Shown piece after piece: positions 6,951 to 15,625 of a stretch of 64,000 bases of DNA (its first letter is position 1; the number at the start of each line of letters is the position of its first letter). Under the pieces are notes generated by a model, which saw only the letters and a program-made list of their open reading frames with translations, ran no database searches and had not been told where the DNA came from. Origin of the DNA: Flavobacterium tistrianum (GTDB lineage Bacteria > Bacteroidota > Bacteroidia > Flavobacteriales > Flavobacteriaceae); contig NZ_QJRH01000073.1 in assembly GCF_003254545.1 (NCBI RefSeq), positions 434,001 through 498,000 on the forward strand, written 5' to 3'. A program made the translations under genes and the position numbers.

Positions 6951-8285
6951 TCAATCCTCAATCAAACTAATTTCGAAAACCGTTTTTCCATTTTCGCTTT
7001 TATGCGAAATATAACCGCCGTGTGCTTCAATAATGTTCTTAGATAAAGTAAGTCCAATACCAGCGCCTTCAGGTCGAGTCGTGAAAAACGGAAGGAATAT
7101 TTTGTCCTCAATTTCTTTTTCAATTCCTTTTCCGGAATCTGAGACTTTAATAAAAATGCGATTATTTTTGGCTTCCGCTGAAATCGAAATTTGTTTCAAA
7201 TTACTGTTTTCTAAAGCGTTAATAGAATTCGTCAACAAATTAATCAACACCTGCTCTAACTGCTGAGAATCTACATTAATCAAATAGTTTTTAGTAACGC
7301 CATTAATCACTTCGATATTATTTTTCCTAAACAACGGATTCATAACTTCGATACAGTTTTCGACCAAATACAGCAATTCTGCTTTTTCTTTTTTGGGAGA
7401 AGGAAGCATTGCCAATTTTCGATATCCCTCAACAAATTTCTGCAAATGATCGCTTCGTCTCAACATCGTTTGTACGCTGTTTTTGATGTCTTCTAAATCT
7501 TCTGTAGAAAGCGTATCTTGTTCTACCAAATCTTCCAGATTCTGGCAGATTGAACGAATTGGCGTTATAGAATTTAGCAATTCATGTGAAATCACTTTCA
7601 TCAGATTAATCCAGGCATCTTTTTCTTTCTTTTCTACTACATTCTGAATGGAATCTAGTAGAACAATAAAGTAATCCTGCCCAAAAATTTCGGTTCGCGA
7701 AGCCTGCAAAACAAACGTCTGTTTGCTTTGTTCGTTTATGCTCAGCTCTATCGAAGTTTTAATTTCATGAAAATCATCTTCTTCGATAATTTCACACAAA
7801 GACGGCAACTGATTCTTAAGATATTTCCATTTTGAAACTTTCGGAACATTAAAATGGCTCGAAAAATAATCGTTCATTAAAAAAATACTCCAATCACTTT
7901 CTTGTTTCTGCAAAATAATAACGCCAGATTCTATATTATTTAAAATCGAACGGTAAATAATATCTCTTGTAACTTGCTCATTTTGTTTGTTTTTTAAAGT
8001 TTCATACAAAGTGAAAAGCTCGTTATATGTACTATTGAATTTATGCTTAGAAAAATCAGAGCTAAAATCATCCTGTAATATGGAAGAAATGGTTTTATTA
8101 TAAATCAAAACCATATTTCTAACATAAAAATACATTTCCCTTCCTAGCAGAAAAACCATGCAGAGACCAAAAACTCCCGTAAAAAGCAAACCAATTCTAA
8201 AGAAATACAGGGACAATTCGATTCCGATCACGATAAAAGTTAATCGAAGAAAAAGGAGTTTATAAGTTTGTAAAGTCCTTAACAT
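6951..8285 (-). CDS. Membrane sensor histidine kinase (NtrB/NtrY-like)
   Basis: A 444-residue kinase. Two adjacent membrane helices (about residues 12-30 and 33-50) leave almost no periplasmic loop, so sensing is probably in the membrane or cytoplasm. A PAS-like region follows (about 105-215). The dimerisation/phosphoacceptor box is VISHELLNSITPI (His234). The catalytic domain has the N box (LINLLTNSINALEN), the G1 box DSGKGIE and FFTTRPEGAGIGL near the end. It stops 3 bases after the sigma-54-type response regulator gene upstream of it, so the two are a cognate pair. Confidence 0.92.
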   Translation of the reverse strand: MLRTLQTYKLLFLRLTFIVIGIELSLYFFRIGLLFTGVFGLCMVFLLGREMYFYVRNMVLIYNKTISSILQDDFSSDFSKHKFNSTYNELFTLYETLKNKQNEQVTRDIIYRSILNNIESGVIILQKQESDWSIFLMNDYFSSHFNVPKVSKWKYLKNQLPSLCEIIEEDDFHEIKTSIELSINEQSKQTFVLQASRTEIFGQDYFIVLLDSIQNVVEKKEKDAWINLMKVISHELLNSITPIRSICQNLEDLVEQDTLSTEDLEDIKNSVQTMLRRSDHLQKFVEGYRKLAMLPSPKKEKAELLYLVENCIEVMNPLFRKNNIEVINGVTKNYLINVDSQQLEQVLINLLTNSINALENSNLKQISISAEAKNNRIFIKVSDSGKGIEKEIEDKIFLPFFTTRPEGAGIGLTLSKNIIEAHGGYISHKSENGKTVFEISLIED

Positions 8286-8288
8286 AAC

Positions 8289-9638
8289 CTAGTCAATATT
8301 GATATTAAATTTCTCCAAACGTCGGTAGAGCGCGCCTCTTGACAAACCCAATTCTTCGGCAGTTTTACTGATATTATTATTGTTTTTAAGAAGTGCTTTT
8401 TCAACAGCAGCTTTTTCAACGGAAGAAAGCTGAATATCATCTGAATTTTCTTCGTAAGGCGTTACGGTTTCCAAATCCAAATCAGAAACTGTGATGGTAT
8501 TATTTTCGCAAAGAATTACAGCGCGTTCAATCTTATTTTCCATTTCGCGGATATTTCCGTTCCAAGCGTGTTTTTCAATCTGTTCTAAGACTTTTTTATC
8601 AAAAGTGATTTCGTCACGACTATATTTTTCAATCATTTTATCCAAAAGATATTCGGCAAGAGGAATCTTATCTTCGTGTCTTTCTCTCAGCGGAGGTAAA
8701 ACAATCTCCATCGTATTAATGCGATAATACAAGTCTTCACGGAAGTTTTTATCGGCAACTTCTAGTTTTAAGTTCAAGTTTGTTGCAGTAATAATTCTAA
8801 CATTCAAAGATCTTGCTTTTGTTTCGCCCAATCTTGTTACGGTTTTCGTCTGAATAACCTGTAAAAGTTTTGATTGCAGATGAAGCGGTACATTTCCTAT
8901 TTCGTCTAAGAAAATAGTTCCGTTTTGTGCCATTTCAAAACGTCCGGCTGTATCCGTTTTTGCATCGGTAAAAGCGCCTTTGGCATAACCAAACAATTCA
9001 CTTTCGAAAATATTAGAATTTAAAGACCCCAAATCAACTGCAATAAACGGCTGATTTTTTCTTTCGGATTGTGTATGAATATGATGTGCGAGAACAAATT
9101 TCCCTGTTCCGTTTTCGCCCAAAATCAGAACATTTGCATCGGTTTTTGCGACCTTATCTGCTAGCGAATAAGCCTTTTTTATAATTTCAGAACTACCAAC
9201 AAAAAAGTCTTCTTTTATCTCAACATCTTTACTTTTCTTCTGTTCTTTTCGGGCTTTATCTACAGCTTGTTTTACCGATTCTAAAAGCTTTTTATTTTCC
9301 CAAGGTTTCAGAATATAATCAAAAGCACCCGATTTTAAGCCTTCAACAGCTGTTTCTACTTTTCCGAAAGCGGTCATTAGAATTACTACCGTTTTTGGCG
9401 AAAGCGTTTTTATTTCTTTCAATAAATACAAACCTTCTCTCCCATCTTCAAATCCTAATCTATAATTCATGTCTAACAGTACAACATCAATGGCATTTTT
9501 TGCCAATAATTCGACAATGTTTTTAGGATTATTGAGTGTATAAATGTTTTCAAAATACTTTTTCAGGTAAACTTTTGATGCAAAAAGAATGTCTTCCTGA
9601 TCGTCGATGATTAAAATAGATGCGTTGGTCTTTTTCAT
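8289..9638 (-). CDS. NtrC-family sigma-54-dependent response regulator
   Basis: A 449-residue activator. The receiver domain (residues 7-125) has phosphoacceptor Asp56 (VVLLDMNYR). The AAA+ domain (about 145-385) has Walker A GENGTGK (174-180), a GAFTDA loop (221-226) in place of the canonical GAFTGA, Walker B GTIFLDEIGN and the arginine-finger region PPLRERHEDK. A Fis-type helix-turn-helix ends the protein (NISKTAEELGLSRGALYRRL). It needs RpoN to open promoters. It is divergent from a MacB-like ABC operon, and the spacer holds a dyad that could be its binding site. Confidence 0.93.
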   Translation of the reverse strand: MKKTNASILIIDDQEDILFASKVYLKKYFENIYTLNNPKNIVELLAKNAIDVVLLDMNYRLGFEDGREGLYLLKEIKTLSPKTVVILMTAFGKVETAVEGLKSGAFDYILKPWENKKLLESVKQAVDKARKEQKKSKDVEIKEDFFVGSSEIIKKAYSLADKVAKTDANVLILGENGTGKFVLAHHIHTQSERKNQPFIAVDLGSLNSNIFESELFGYAKGAFTDAKTDTAGRFEMAQNGTIFLDEIGNVPLHLQSKLLQVIQTKTVTRLGETKARSLNVRIITATNLNLKLEVADKNFREDLYYRINTMEIVLPPLRERHEDKIPLAEYLLDKMIEKYSRDEITFDKKVLEQIEKHAWNGNIREMENKIERAVILCENNTITVSDLDLETVTPYEENSDDIQLSSVEKAAVEKALLKNNNNISKTAEELGLSRGALYRRLEKFNINID

Positions 9639-9662
9639 TATTGTTCAGTTTTGGACGAAAGG

Positions 9663-9678
9663 TGTCCACTTATGGACA
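9663..9678. promoter_or_regulatory. Candidate enhancer site of the NtrC-type regulator
   Basis: TGTCCA-CTTA-TGGACA is a perfect 6-4-6 dyad; a third half-site TGGAC is at 9652-9656. It lies just upstream of the regulator gene and about 60 bases upstream of a possible -24/-12 promoter facing the ABC operon. The layout fits an upstream activating sequence; it is inferred, not shown. Confidence 0.5.
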
Positions 9679-9739
9679 GTTTAAATTTATTCGGAAAAAT
9701 AATCCCTTAAAAACAAGGCGTTTACAAGGTTTAATTTAC

Positions 9740-9755
9740 TGGCACGAAAATCACA
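9740..9755 (+). promoter_or_regulatory. Possible sigma-54 promoter of the ABC operon
   Basis: TGGCACG matches the -24 consensus exactly. After the correct 4-base gap comes TCACA where TTGCA/T is expected, so the conserved GC at -12 is missing. The position (about 170 bases before the ABC gene) and the dyad upstream favour the call; the poor -12 element argues against it. Nothing else is recognised in 9639-9923. Confidence 0.35.
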
Positions 9756-9923
9756 TTAGAACTTGTAAATCATTAATAATTAACCTCTTTCGGAACTACA
9801 AATAACAAAATAAATAGCGATAAATTAAAAAAATTTTATCTTAATTTTCAGACTTGTTTCTGTCATTTCCTAAGGGTATAAAAATTTAAAAAGAAAATCA
9901 ATCAAAATCAAAACAGTCAAATT

Positions 9924-10634
9924 ATGATTACCATTACAAAACTTTCGAAAGTATTTAGAACTGAGGAATTAGAAACTAAAGCATTAAGTGAAATTTCGTT
10001 AACCATCAATCAAGGCGATTTTGTTTCTATTATGGGGCCGTCTGGAAGCGGAAAATCGACTTTATTGAACATTATCGGACTTCTGGATAGCGCTTCAAGC
10101 GGAAGCTACCAACTTCTTGATCAGGAAATGGTGGGTTTGAAGGAAAAACAAAAATCGCAAGCCAGAAAAGAAAACATCGGATTCATCTTCCAGAACTTCA
10201 ACTTAATTGATGAATTATCAGTTTTCGATAATATCGAATTGCCTTTAATTTACGCTAACGTTCCTTCAGCAGAAAGAAAATCAAGAGTAAACGAGATGGC
10301 AAAAATCTTGGGAATTGCACACCGATTGAAGCATTTTCCTCAGCAGCTTTCTGGCGGACAGCAACAGCGTGTGGCAGTAGCAAGAGCTTTAATCAATAAT
10401 CCGAAAATTATTTTGGCAGATGAGCCAACAGGAAACCTAGACAGCCGAAACGGAAATGAAGTAATGGAATTACTAACCGATCTTCATGCCAGCGGATCTA
10501 CAATTTTGATGGTAACACACTCCGATTACGACGCTTCATTCTCGCAGAAAACCATTTTCATGAAAGATGGTGTAATTCTTTCTGAAAAAGTAAATCATAG
10601 AAATGTTGATGTTTTAGTAAATTCTAAATATTAA
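9924..10634 (+). CDS. MacB/LolD-type ABC transporter ATP-binding protein
   Basis: A 236-residue ATPase. Walker A is GPSGSGKST (38-46), the signature is LSGGQQQR (142-149), Walker B is IILADEPTGNLD (162-173, Asp166/Glu167), and the switch His is in MVTHSDYD. The TGNLDSRNG stretch after Walker B is typical of the MacB/LolD/FtsE group, which drives mechanotransmission, lipoprotein release or peptide/drug export rather than import. It is 4 bases before the permease gene. The operon diverges from the kinase/sigma-54 activator pair, which probably controls it. Confidence 0.93.
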   Translation: MITITKLSKVFRTEELETKALSEISLTINQGDFVSIMGPSGSGKSTLLNIIGLLDSASSGSYQLLDQEMVGLKEKQKSQARKENIGFIFQNFNLIDELSVFDNIELPLIYANVPSAERKSRVNEMAKILGIAHRLKHFPQQLSGGQQQRVAVARALINNPKIILADEPTGNLDSRNGNEVMELLTDLHASGSTILMVTHSDYDASFSQKTIFMKDGVILSEKVNHRNVDVLVNSKY

Positions 10635-10638
10635 GATC

Positions 10639-13050
10639 ATGTTGAAGAATTGGACAAACATATTTGTTTATCATATAAAGAATAACAAATTATTTACGGT
10701 ACTAAACATTTTAGGCTTAAGTATTGGAATTGCAGGTTTAATCTTTGCGATTCTATACTGGAACGACGAACATTCTTACGATCAGTGGAATCCTGAAAAG
10801 GATAAGATTTATAATGTAATGAACGATTTTGGTGGTGGAAATATCTGGACAACAAACTCTCCGGTTCCAGGTCGAATGCTAAAAGAAACTACTTCGTATT
10901 TAGATCAATACTGCTATTATAGACCTTATTATACAAAAGAGACGATTCAGTATAACGGAAAAATAGAATTAGTTGACAAAATCTTTTCTGCCGAAAGAAG
11001 TTTCTTTTCTTTTTTCCCTTTTGAATTTATTCAAGGCAGCGCCAAAACGGCTCTTCATGATCGCAACAGTATGGCAATTTCTGAAGCAGCAGCCACTAAG
11101 ATTTTCAGGAATGAAAACCCAATGGGTAAACAGGTGAAATACGCCGATCGCATTTTTGTTGTTCGAGGTGTTTATAAAATGCCTGAAAAAGCATCAGTAA
11201 TGCCCGCAGTTATTACTCCGGTAGTTGAAGAAGAATTAGAAAGAGATAAAGACAATTGGGGTTTTAATTATGGTTTAATGCTTAAGTTGAAAAAACAAAG
11301 CGATACAACTGCGGTTATTCAAAACTTAGACAAAATTTTTCTAGAAGACAACTACAAAAAACAGGCAAAAGCTGAAGGTTTATCAATTGAGCAGTTTATT
11401 AAACAATACGGAGACCCTATAAAATCAAGGCTTCTTCCGTTTACAAAGGCAAGACTTTATCAAGGAAATTCTGCTTTTCCAGAACTAAACGCCAATTTGC
11501 AGTTTCTAAAAATAGTAATGGGTTTATCGATCTTAATTTTAATACTTTCAATTGTAAACTATATCAATATGGCAACGGCAAATGCCGTAAAACGAGCTAA
11601 AGAAGTTGGTGTACGTAAAATTATTGGTGCATCGAAAAATCAAATTATTGCGCAATTTGTTTTTGAAACTATGCTGATAACTTTATTTTCTGTATTGTTA
11701 GCAATGGTAATTGTGGAACTTTCGCTACCATTTTACAATTCGTTTTTAGGAAAAAATCTAACACTTATCGGAACTCAGTTTTACTTGCAGCTTGTCTTGA
11801 TTTTCATTTTTGTTATTATAGTTTCGGGAGTTTTTCCAGCCGTATATATTTCAAATTTTGAAACGCTTAAAGTATTGAAAGGAAACTTCTCGAGAAGCAA
11901 AAGCGGTGTTTGGCTTAGAAACGGAATGCTTGTTTTACAGTTTTCTATTGCTACGCTTTTCATTATCGGGTCGTTTATTGTTTACAAGCAAGTAAACTTT
12001 ATGGCAGATAAAGATTTAGGTTTTAATGGTGCTCAGATTATGGATATTTCATTTAAACCTCAAAAAGGGAAAAATCAGTATGAAAGGTATAAAATCATTA
12101 AACAGGAACTGTTAAAAATCAAAGGCGTTGAAACGGTTTCTGCTGGAATATTTTCTATTGGCAGCAATGATAATTCATGGCAGGGTCTTCACTACAAATC
12201 AAACAAAGAAGTAATTACTCAACAAATGCCAATGGATTTTGGACAGCTGAATCTTTTAGGCATCAAAATAATCAAAGGAAGAGATCTAGACCCTAAATTG
12301 GCAACAGACAGCATTTCGAGCGCTTTATTGAACGAAGTTGCCGCAAAAACACTTCAGGAAAAAGATCCTGTAAATAAGGAAGTTGTATTTGGCGGACAGA
12401 AATTTAAAGTGGTAGGTATTGTCAAAAACTTTCATTATGTAGGATTAGAATACCGTATTGCTCCAATGATCTTTTTTCATATTAAAAGCTTTGACTGGGT
12501 GATCAATAATATGCGAAATATTACGGTCAAAATATCACCTGAACAAATGCCTGAAACAATTGCGGCTATAGACAAATTCTGGAAAACTAAAGTTGATCAG
12601 GAATATCCTTTTGAGTATGGTTTTGTAGATAAAAACTTTGCGAGAACTTATAAAAAATATCAAGATCAGAGAAACTTGTTTGCTTTACTGAATGTTGTGG
12701 TAATATTAATTGCCGTTTTCGGATTATTTGCTTTGGCTTCTTTTTCTATGGAAAGAAGATTACGAGAAATCGCCATCAGAAAAACGCTTGGAGCCGAAAC
12801 CAATATTTTGCTAAAAGAACTATCTAAACAATATGTTCTTTTCTGCTTAATTGGTTTCCTAATCGGAATTATTCCGGCTTATTTATTAATGCAGAAATGG
12901 TTAGAAAACTTTGCTTCTCGAATCGATATTCCGCTCCTGCCTTTTCTAATTGCTTTTGTTTCGCTGTTATTTTTAACATTGACAATTGTTTTAGCAAAAG
13001 CATATCAGGTTACTAAAGTAGATGTTTTAAAATATTTAAAATACGAGTAA
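10639..13050 (+). CDS. MacB/FtsX-type ABC transporter permease
   Basis: An 803-residue permease made of two FtsX-like halves. The first has an N-terminal helix (about residues 18-40), a MacB-type periplasmic domain (about 50-250) and three helices around 285-400, with the conserved AVKRAKEVGVRKIIGASKNQ loop. The second repeats the plan: a helix near 425-445, a periplasmic domain (about 455-650), and a C-terminal FtsX domain with RRLREIAIRKTLGAE. This duplicated form is common in Bacteroidota and usually lies beside a LolD/MacB-like ATPase, as here. No membrane fusion protein or TolC partner is in this operon. Substrate unknown. Confidence 0.9.
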   Translation: MLKNWTNIFVYHIKNNKLFTVLNILGLSIGIAGLIFAILYWNDEHSYDQWNPEKDKIYNVMNDFGGGNIWTTNSPVPGRMLKETTSYLDQYCYYRPYYTKETIQYNGKIELVDKIFSAERSFFSFFPFEFIQGSAKTALHDRNSMAISEAAATKIFRNENPMGKQVKYADRIFVVRGVYKMPEKASVMPAVITPVVEEELERDKDNWGFNYGLMLKLKKQSDTTAVIQNLDKIFLEDNYKKQAKAEGLSIEQFIKQYGDPIKSRLLPFTKARLYQGNSAFPELNANLQFLKIVMGLSILILILSIVNYINMATANAVKRAKEVGVRKIIGASKNQIIAQFVFETMLITLFSVLLAMVIVELSLPFYNSFLGKNLTLIGTQFYLQLVLIFIFVIIVSGVFPAVYISNFETLKVLKGNFSRSKSGVWLRNGMLVLQFSIATLFIIGSFIVYKQVNFMADKDLGFNGAQIMDISFKPQKGKNQYERYKIIKQELLKIKGVETVSAGIFSIGSNDNSWQGLHYKSNKEVITQQMPMDFGQLNLLGIKIIKGRDLDPKLATDSISSALLNEVAAKTLQEKDPVNKEVVFGGQKFKVVGIVKNFHYVGLEYRIAPMIFFHIKSFDWVINNMRNITVKISPEQMPETIAAIDKFWKTKVDQEYPFEYGFVDKNFARTYKKYQDQRNLFALLNVVVILIAVFGLFALASFSMERRLREIAIRKTLGAETNILLKELSKQYVLFCLIGFLIGIIPAYLLMQKWLENFASRIDIPLLPFLIAFVSLLFLTLTIVLAKAYQVTKVDVLKYLKYE

Positions 13051-13072
13051 TTAGTTTGAGTTTTTGTAAAAA

Positions 13073-13106
13073 GCTGTGCAAGTCTGAGCCCTTGCGCAGC
13101 TTTTTT
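13073..13106 (+). terminator. Terminator of the ABC operon
   Basis: Stem GCTGTGCAAG / CTTGCGCAGC (13073-13082 and 13091-13100, one G-T wobble) is followed by TTTTTT. It lies 22 bases after the permease stop codon. Confidence 0.85.
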
Positions 13107-13129
13107 ATTTCTCTACTTCTCGTTGCGTT

Positions 13130-13250
13130 TTTTTACCGCAAAGTTCGCAAAGGCCTTTTTTAGCTAAACTTAGTTTTAAGGTCGCAAAAGCTTTTCTTTA
13201 TGTTTTAAAAATGCAATCTCGCAAAGTCTCTAAGATGCAAAGCTTTTGGT
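13130..13250. repeat. Intergenic region with CGCAAAG-rich degenerate repeats
   Basis: Between the ABC terminator and the glycosyltransferase gene, the words CGCAAAG, CGCAAAA and TGCAAAG recur about five times with irregular spacing. They look like decayed interspersed repeat units. No gene is seen in 13051-13359. Confidence 0.4.
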
Positions 13251-13359
13251 TCATACAGATTAAAAAAATGCTGATAATTTTAAATTTTGAAAATAATCTA
13301 CAAGTACAAGTTCTGGAATCGTTTTGAAAACAGATTTAGATTTTGTTTTAACTAATGAG

Positions 13360-14790
13360 TTATTTCTTGGTAAATCCTTTTCTTGTCATTTCGCCCCAGC
13401 CTTTGGTACCCATTATTTTTTCTTTATAGCCAACCAAAGCAGCATAAACTGTGAGCGGATGAAAGTAAAATGGTTCAATAAAAGCCGCCATCAGTAATTT
13501 TAAAAAATCGGCTTGTTTTGGGTATTTGTGATAGGTTTTCTCTTCGCTGTACAATGCGATCACCGAAAACAACACTGCAAATGTATACACAAAAAGCAGC
13601 AGTAAAAAGAAAAAATGCCAGTTTAGCAGACCAAATAGTATAAATACAGCAGTTATGAGCAAACCAATGAATTCTATTGCTGGCGCTAGAAACTCAAATA
13701 AGGTCCAATACGGCACACTCAACATTCCTAGCAATTTATATTTCGGATTTAAAAACATTCTGCGGTGAATGCTTAACGTTTCTATTGTGCCTCTCATCCA
13801 GCGGGAACGCTGTTTTTTGAATATTTTGAAATCTTCAGGTGCTTCTGTCCAGCAAAGCGGATCTGGAATATAACTTACCGAATAAGGCAGTTTATTATCC
13901 AGCATATATCGGCGCATTCTCACAATCAGTTCCATATCCTCACCAACCGTTTTGGTGCTGTAACCGCCAGAAAGTATAGCTATTTCTTTGTCAAAAGCTC
14001 CAAAGGCACCGCTTATCAGCAGTAATCCGTCGAGTTTTCCCCACGCCATTCTTCCTAAAAGAAAAGCTCTTAAATATTCTAAAACTTGAATTCTCGACAG
14101 CATTACATCAGGAACATTCACTTCAACCAAGCGTCCGTTTTTAATAACACATTGGTTGGCAATTCGAACCACTCCTCCAGTTGCAATAATACGTTTTCCG
14201 TACGATTCTAAAAATGGTTTTGCAAGTTTTAAAAGTGAATCTTTATCTAAGATACAGTCAACATCTATACAAACTACATACGGATTTTGGGCAATATTAA
14301 GTCCGACGTTTAAGGCATCTGCTTTACCTCCATTTTCTTTATCGACAACTATCAGTTTTTTGAAAGCTGCATTTCTAGAAGTATAAATTCCTCTAATTTT
14401 TTTGGTTTCAATTTTCGGATGAAATTCCAAATTGGTTAAAACCAAATCGTAGGTTTTGGTTAAGATTTCCATCGAATGGTCTTTGCTTCCATCGTTTACC
14501 ACAATTACCTGATAATTGTTGTAATTCAGCGAAAGCAATGATTTCACATTTTCTTCGATCGTAAGACCTTCATTATAAGCGGGTGCAATTAGTGACAGTT
14601 GTGGTGCAAACTCGCTGGTTAAGAGCACATCATAATCAACAAAACTATTTCGCTTAAGATATCTTCTAAGCTCTTTTGTGGAAATATATGCCAGCATTAA
14701 ATAAGAAGACATGATTAGTATGGCGTAACCAAGAATCAGGAGTATGTATATATCCAAAAACCACGTTATTTCAGTATTAAAAAAAGTCAT
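13360..14790 (-). CDS. Processive glycosyltransferase family 2 (PgaC/BcsA-like synthase)
   Basis: A 476-residue inner membrane polysaccharide synthase. A helix near residues 12-35 precedes the GT-A domain with SLIAPAYNEG (66-75), VVNDGSKD (97-104), the DVD motif (176-178), SGAFGAFDK, the ED pair in VGEDMEL (284-285) and QRSRW (327-331). These are the D, DxD, TED-like and QxxRW motifs of processive beta-glycan synthases. Helices follow at about 365-412, and a further one near 440. PgaC (poly-N-acetylglucosamine) is the closest known plan, but the sugar is not predictable. It is the last gene of a unit with a HEAT-like protein, a YaiO-type porin and phosphorelay proteins. Confidence 0.88.
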   Translation of the reverse strand: MTFFNTEITWFLDIYILLILGYAILIMSSYLMLAYISTKELRRYLKRNSFVDYDVLLTSEFAPQLSLIAPAYNEGLTIEENVKSLLSLNYNNYQVIVVNDGSKDHSMEILTKTYDLVLTNLEFHPKIETKKIRGIYTSRNAAFKKLIVVDKENGGKADALNVGLNIAQNPYVVCIDVDCILDKDSLLKLAKPFLESYGKRIIATGGVVRIANQCVIKNGRLVEVNVPDVMLSRIQVLEYLRAFLLGRMAWGKLDGLLLISGAFGAFDKEIAILSGGYSTKTVGEDMELIVRMRRYMLDNKLPYSVSYIPDPLCWTEAPEDFKIFKKQRSRWMRGTIETLSIHRRMFLNPKYKLLGMLSVPYWTLFEFLAPAIEFIGLLITAVFILFGLLNWHFFFLLLLFVYTFAVLFSVIALYSEEKTYHKYPKQADFLKLLMAAFIEPFYFHPLTVYAALVGYKEKIMGTKGWGEMTRKGFTKK

Positions 14791-14802
14791 TTTCTTATAA
14801 TA

Positions 14803-15624
14803 TTATACTGTTAAGGTCTGTAAAAGACTCTGTGCTTTGTATTTAATTACAGTGTTTGAAGTATTGTCTGCCAAATGAACAACATAAGGAAGCTTCTGTG
14901 TTAGTTTAAGCTCTTTTATTAGTTTTAAACCAAGCGCAATTACTGTTGTATTTTGCGATTCTAATAAATGTTCAATTCCTTCTCTATCGCCTATATCATG
15001 TTTTTTGAAAGCTCCAATGATATTTAACTGCATCCAATCGTCAATAGGATCTGAATGTTCTACTAAATACTTTATGCTTTCGGTTCCTTCAAGTTTAATC
15101 GCTGCATTAATTGCTACAATCTTTAATGTTTTTTTTCTCGCTTTAGAATAAACAATAATCTGATCGAATGCTTCTTTTATATTAAACTCTGCCAGTTCGG
15201 TGATTCCTTTACACTTTACTTCCCATTTTAGGCTTTTAAGTTTTTTAAATGAATCTTTTATCAACCCAGAATCTTTATAAAATTGTTCTAGTTTTTGAGC
15301 ATAAATACCTTCATAATTTTTGTGGAGATTTATCAGAGATTCTGTCAAAACTTCTCTAAAAAAAGGCGTATCAAAAAGGACTAGGAAATTTTTGTCTTTT
15401 TTTATTTCGGCAAAAGAAATATCCTCAAAAATAACAGCCGACATAACCTTATCTATTATAGAACTGTATTCCTTACTAAAGCGTTCTCGTTTTATTTTAC
15501 TGTTTCTGCTAGCAACAATAATAAGATACAGAATAAGTGAAGCAGCTACGAACAGATAAATGCAAAAAGTAAGAAAAGGCACTTCCCAGTGGCCATTTTT
15601 ATATAGTTCCCAGAATTCTGTCAT
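14803..15624 (-). CDS. Membrane-anchored HEAT-repeat-like protein
   Basis: A 273-residue protein with one N-terminal membrane helix (about residues 15-38) followed by a basic stretch (SRNSKIKRERF), so the rest should be cytoplasmic. The C-terminal two thirds is helical with HEAT-like units, for example KSLKWEVKCKGITELAEFNI, TLKIVAINAAIKLEGTESIKY and EHLLESQNTTVIALGLKLI. HEAT proteins are scaffolds. Lying 1 base after the YaiO-type gene and 12 bases before the synthase gene, it may couple the synthase to its regulators or the export channel. The function is inferred from context only. Confidence 0.75.
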   Translation of the reverse strand: MTEFWELYKNGHWEVPFLTFCIYLFVAASLILYLIIVASRNSKIKRERFSKEYSSIIDKVMSAVIFEDISFAEIKKDKNFLVLFDTPFFREVLTESLINLHKNYEGIYAQKLEQFYKDSGLIKDSFKKLKSLKWEVKCKGITELAEFNIKEAFDQIIVYSKARKKTLKIVAINAAIKLEGTESIKYLVEHSDPIDDWMQLNIIGAFKKHDIGDREGIEHLLESQNTTVIALGLKLIKELKLTQKLPYVVHLADNTSNTVIKYKAQSLLQTLTV

Positions 15625-15625
15625 C

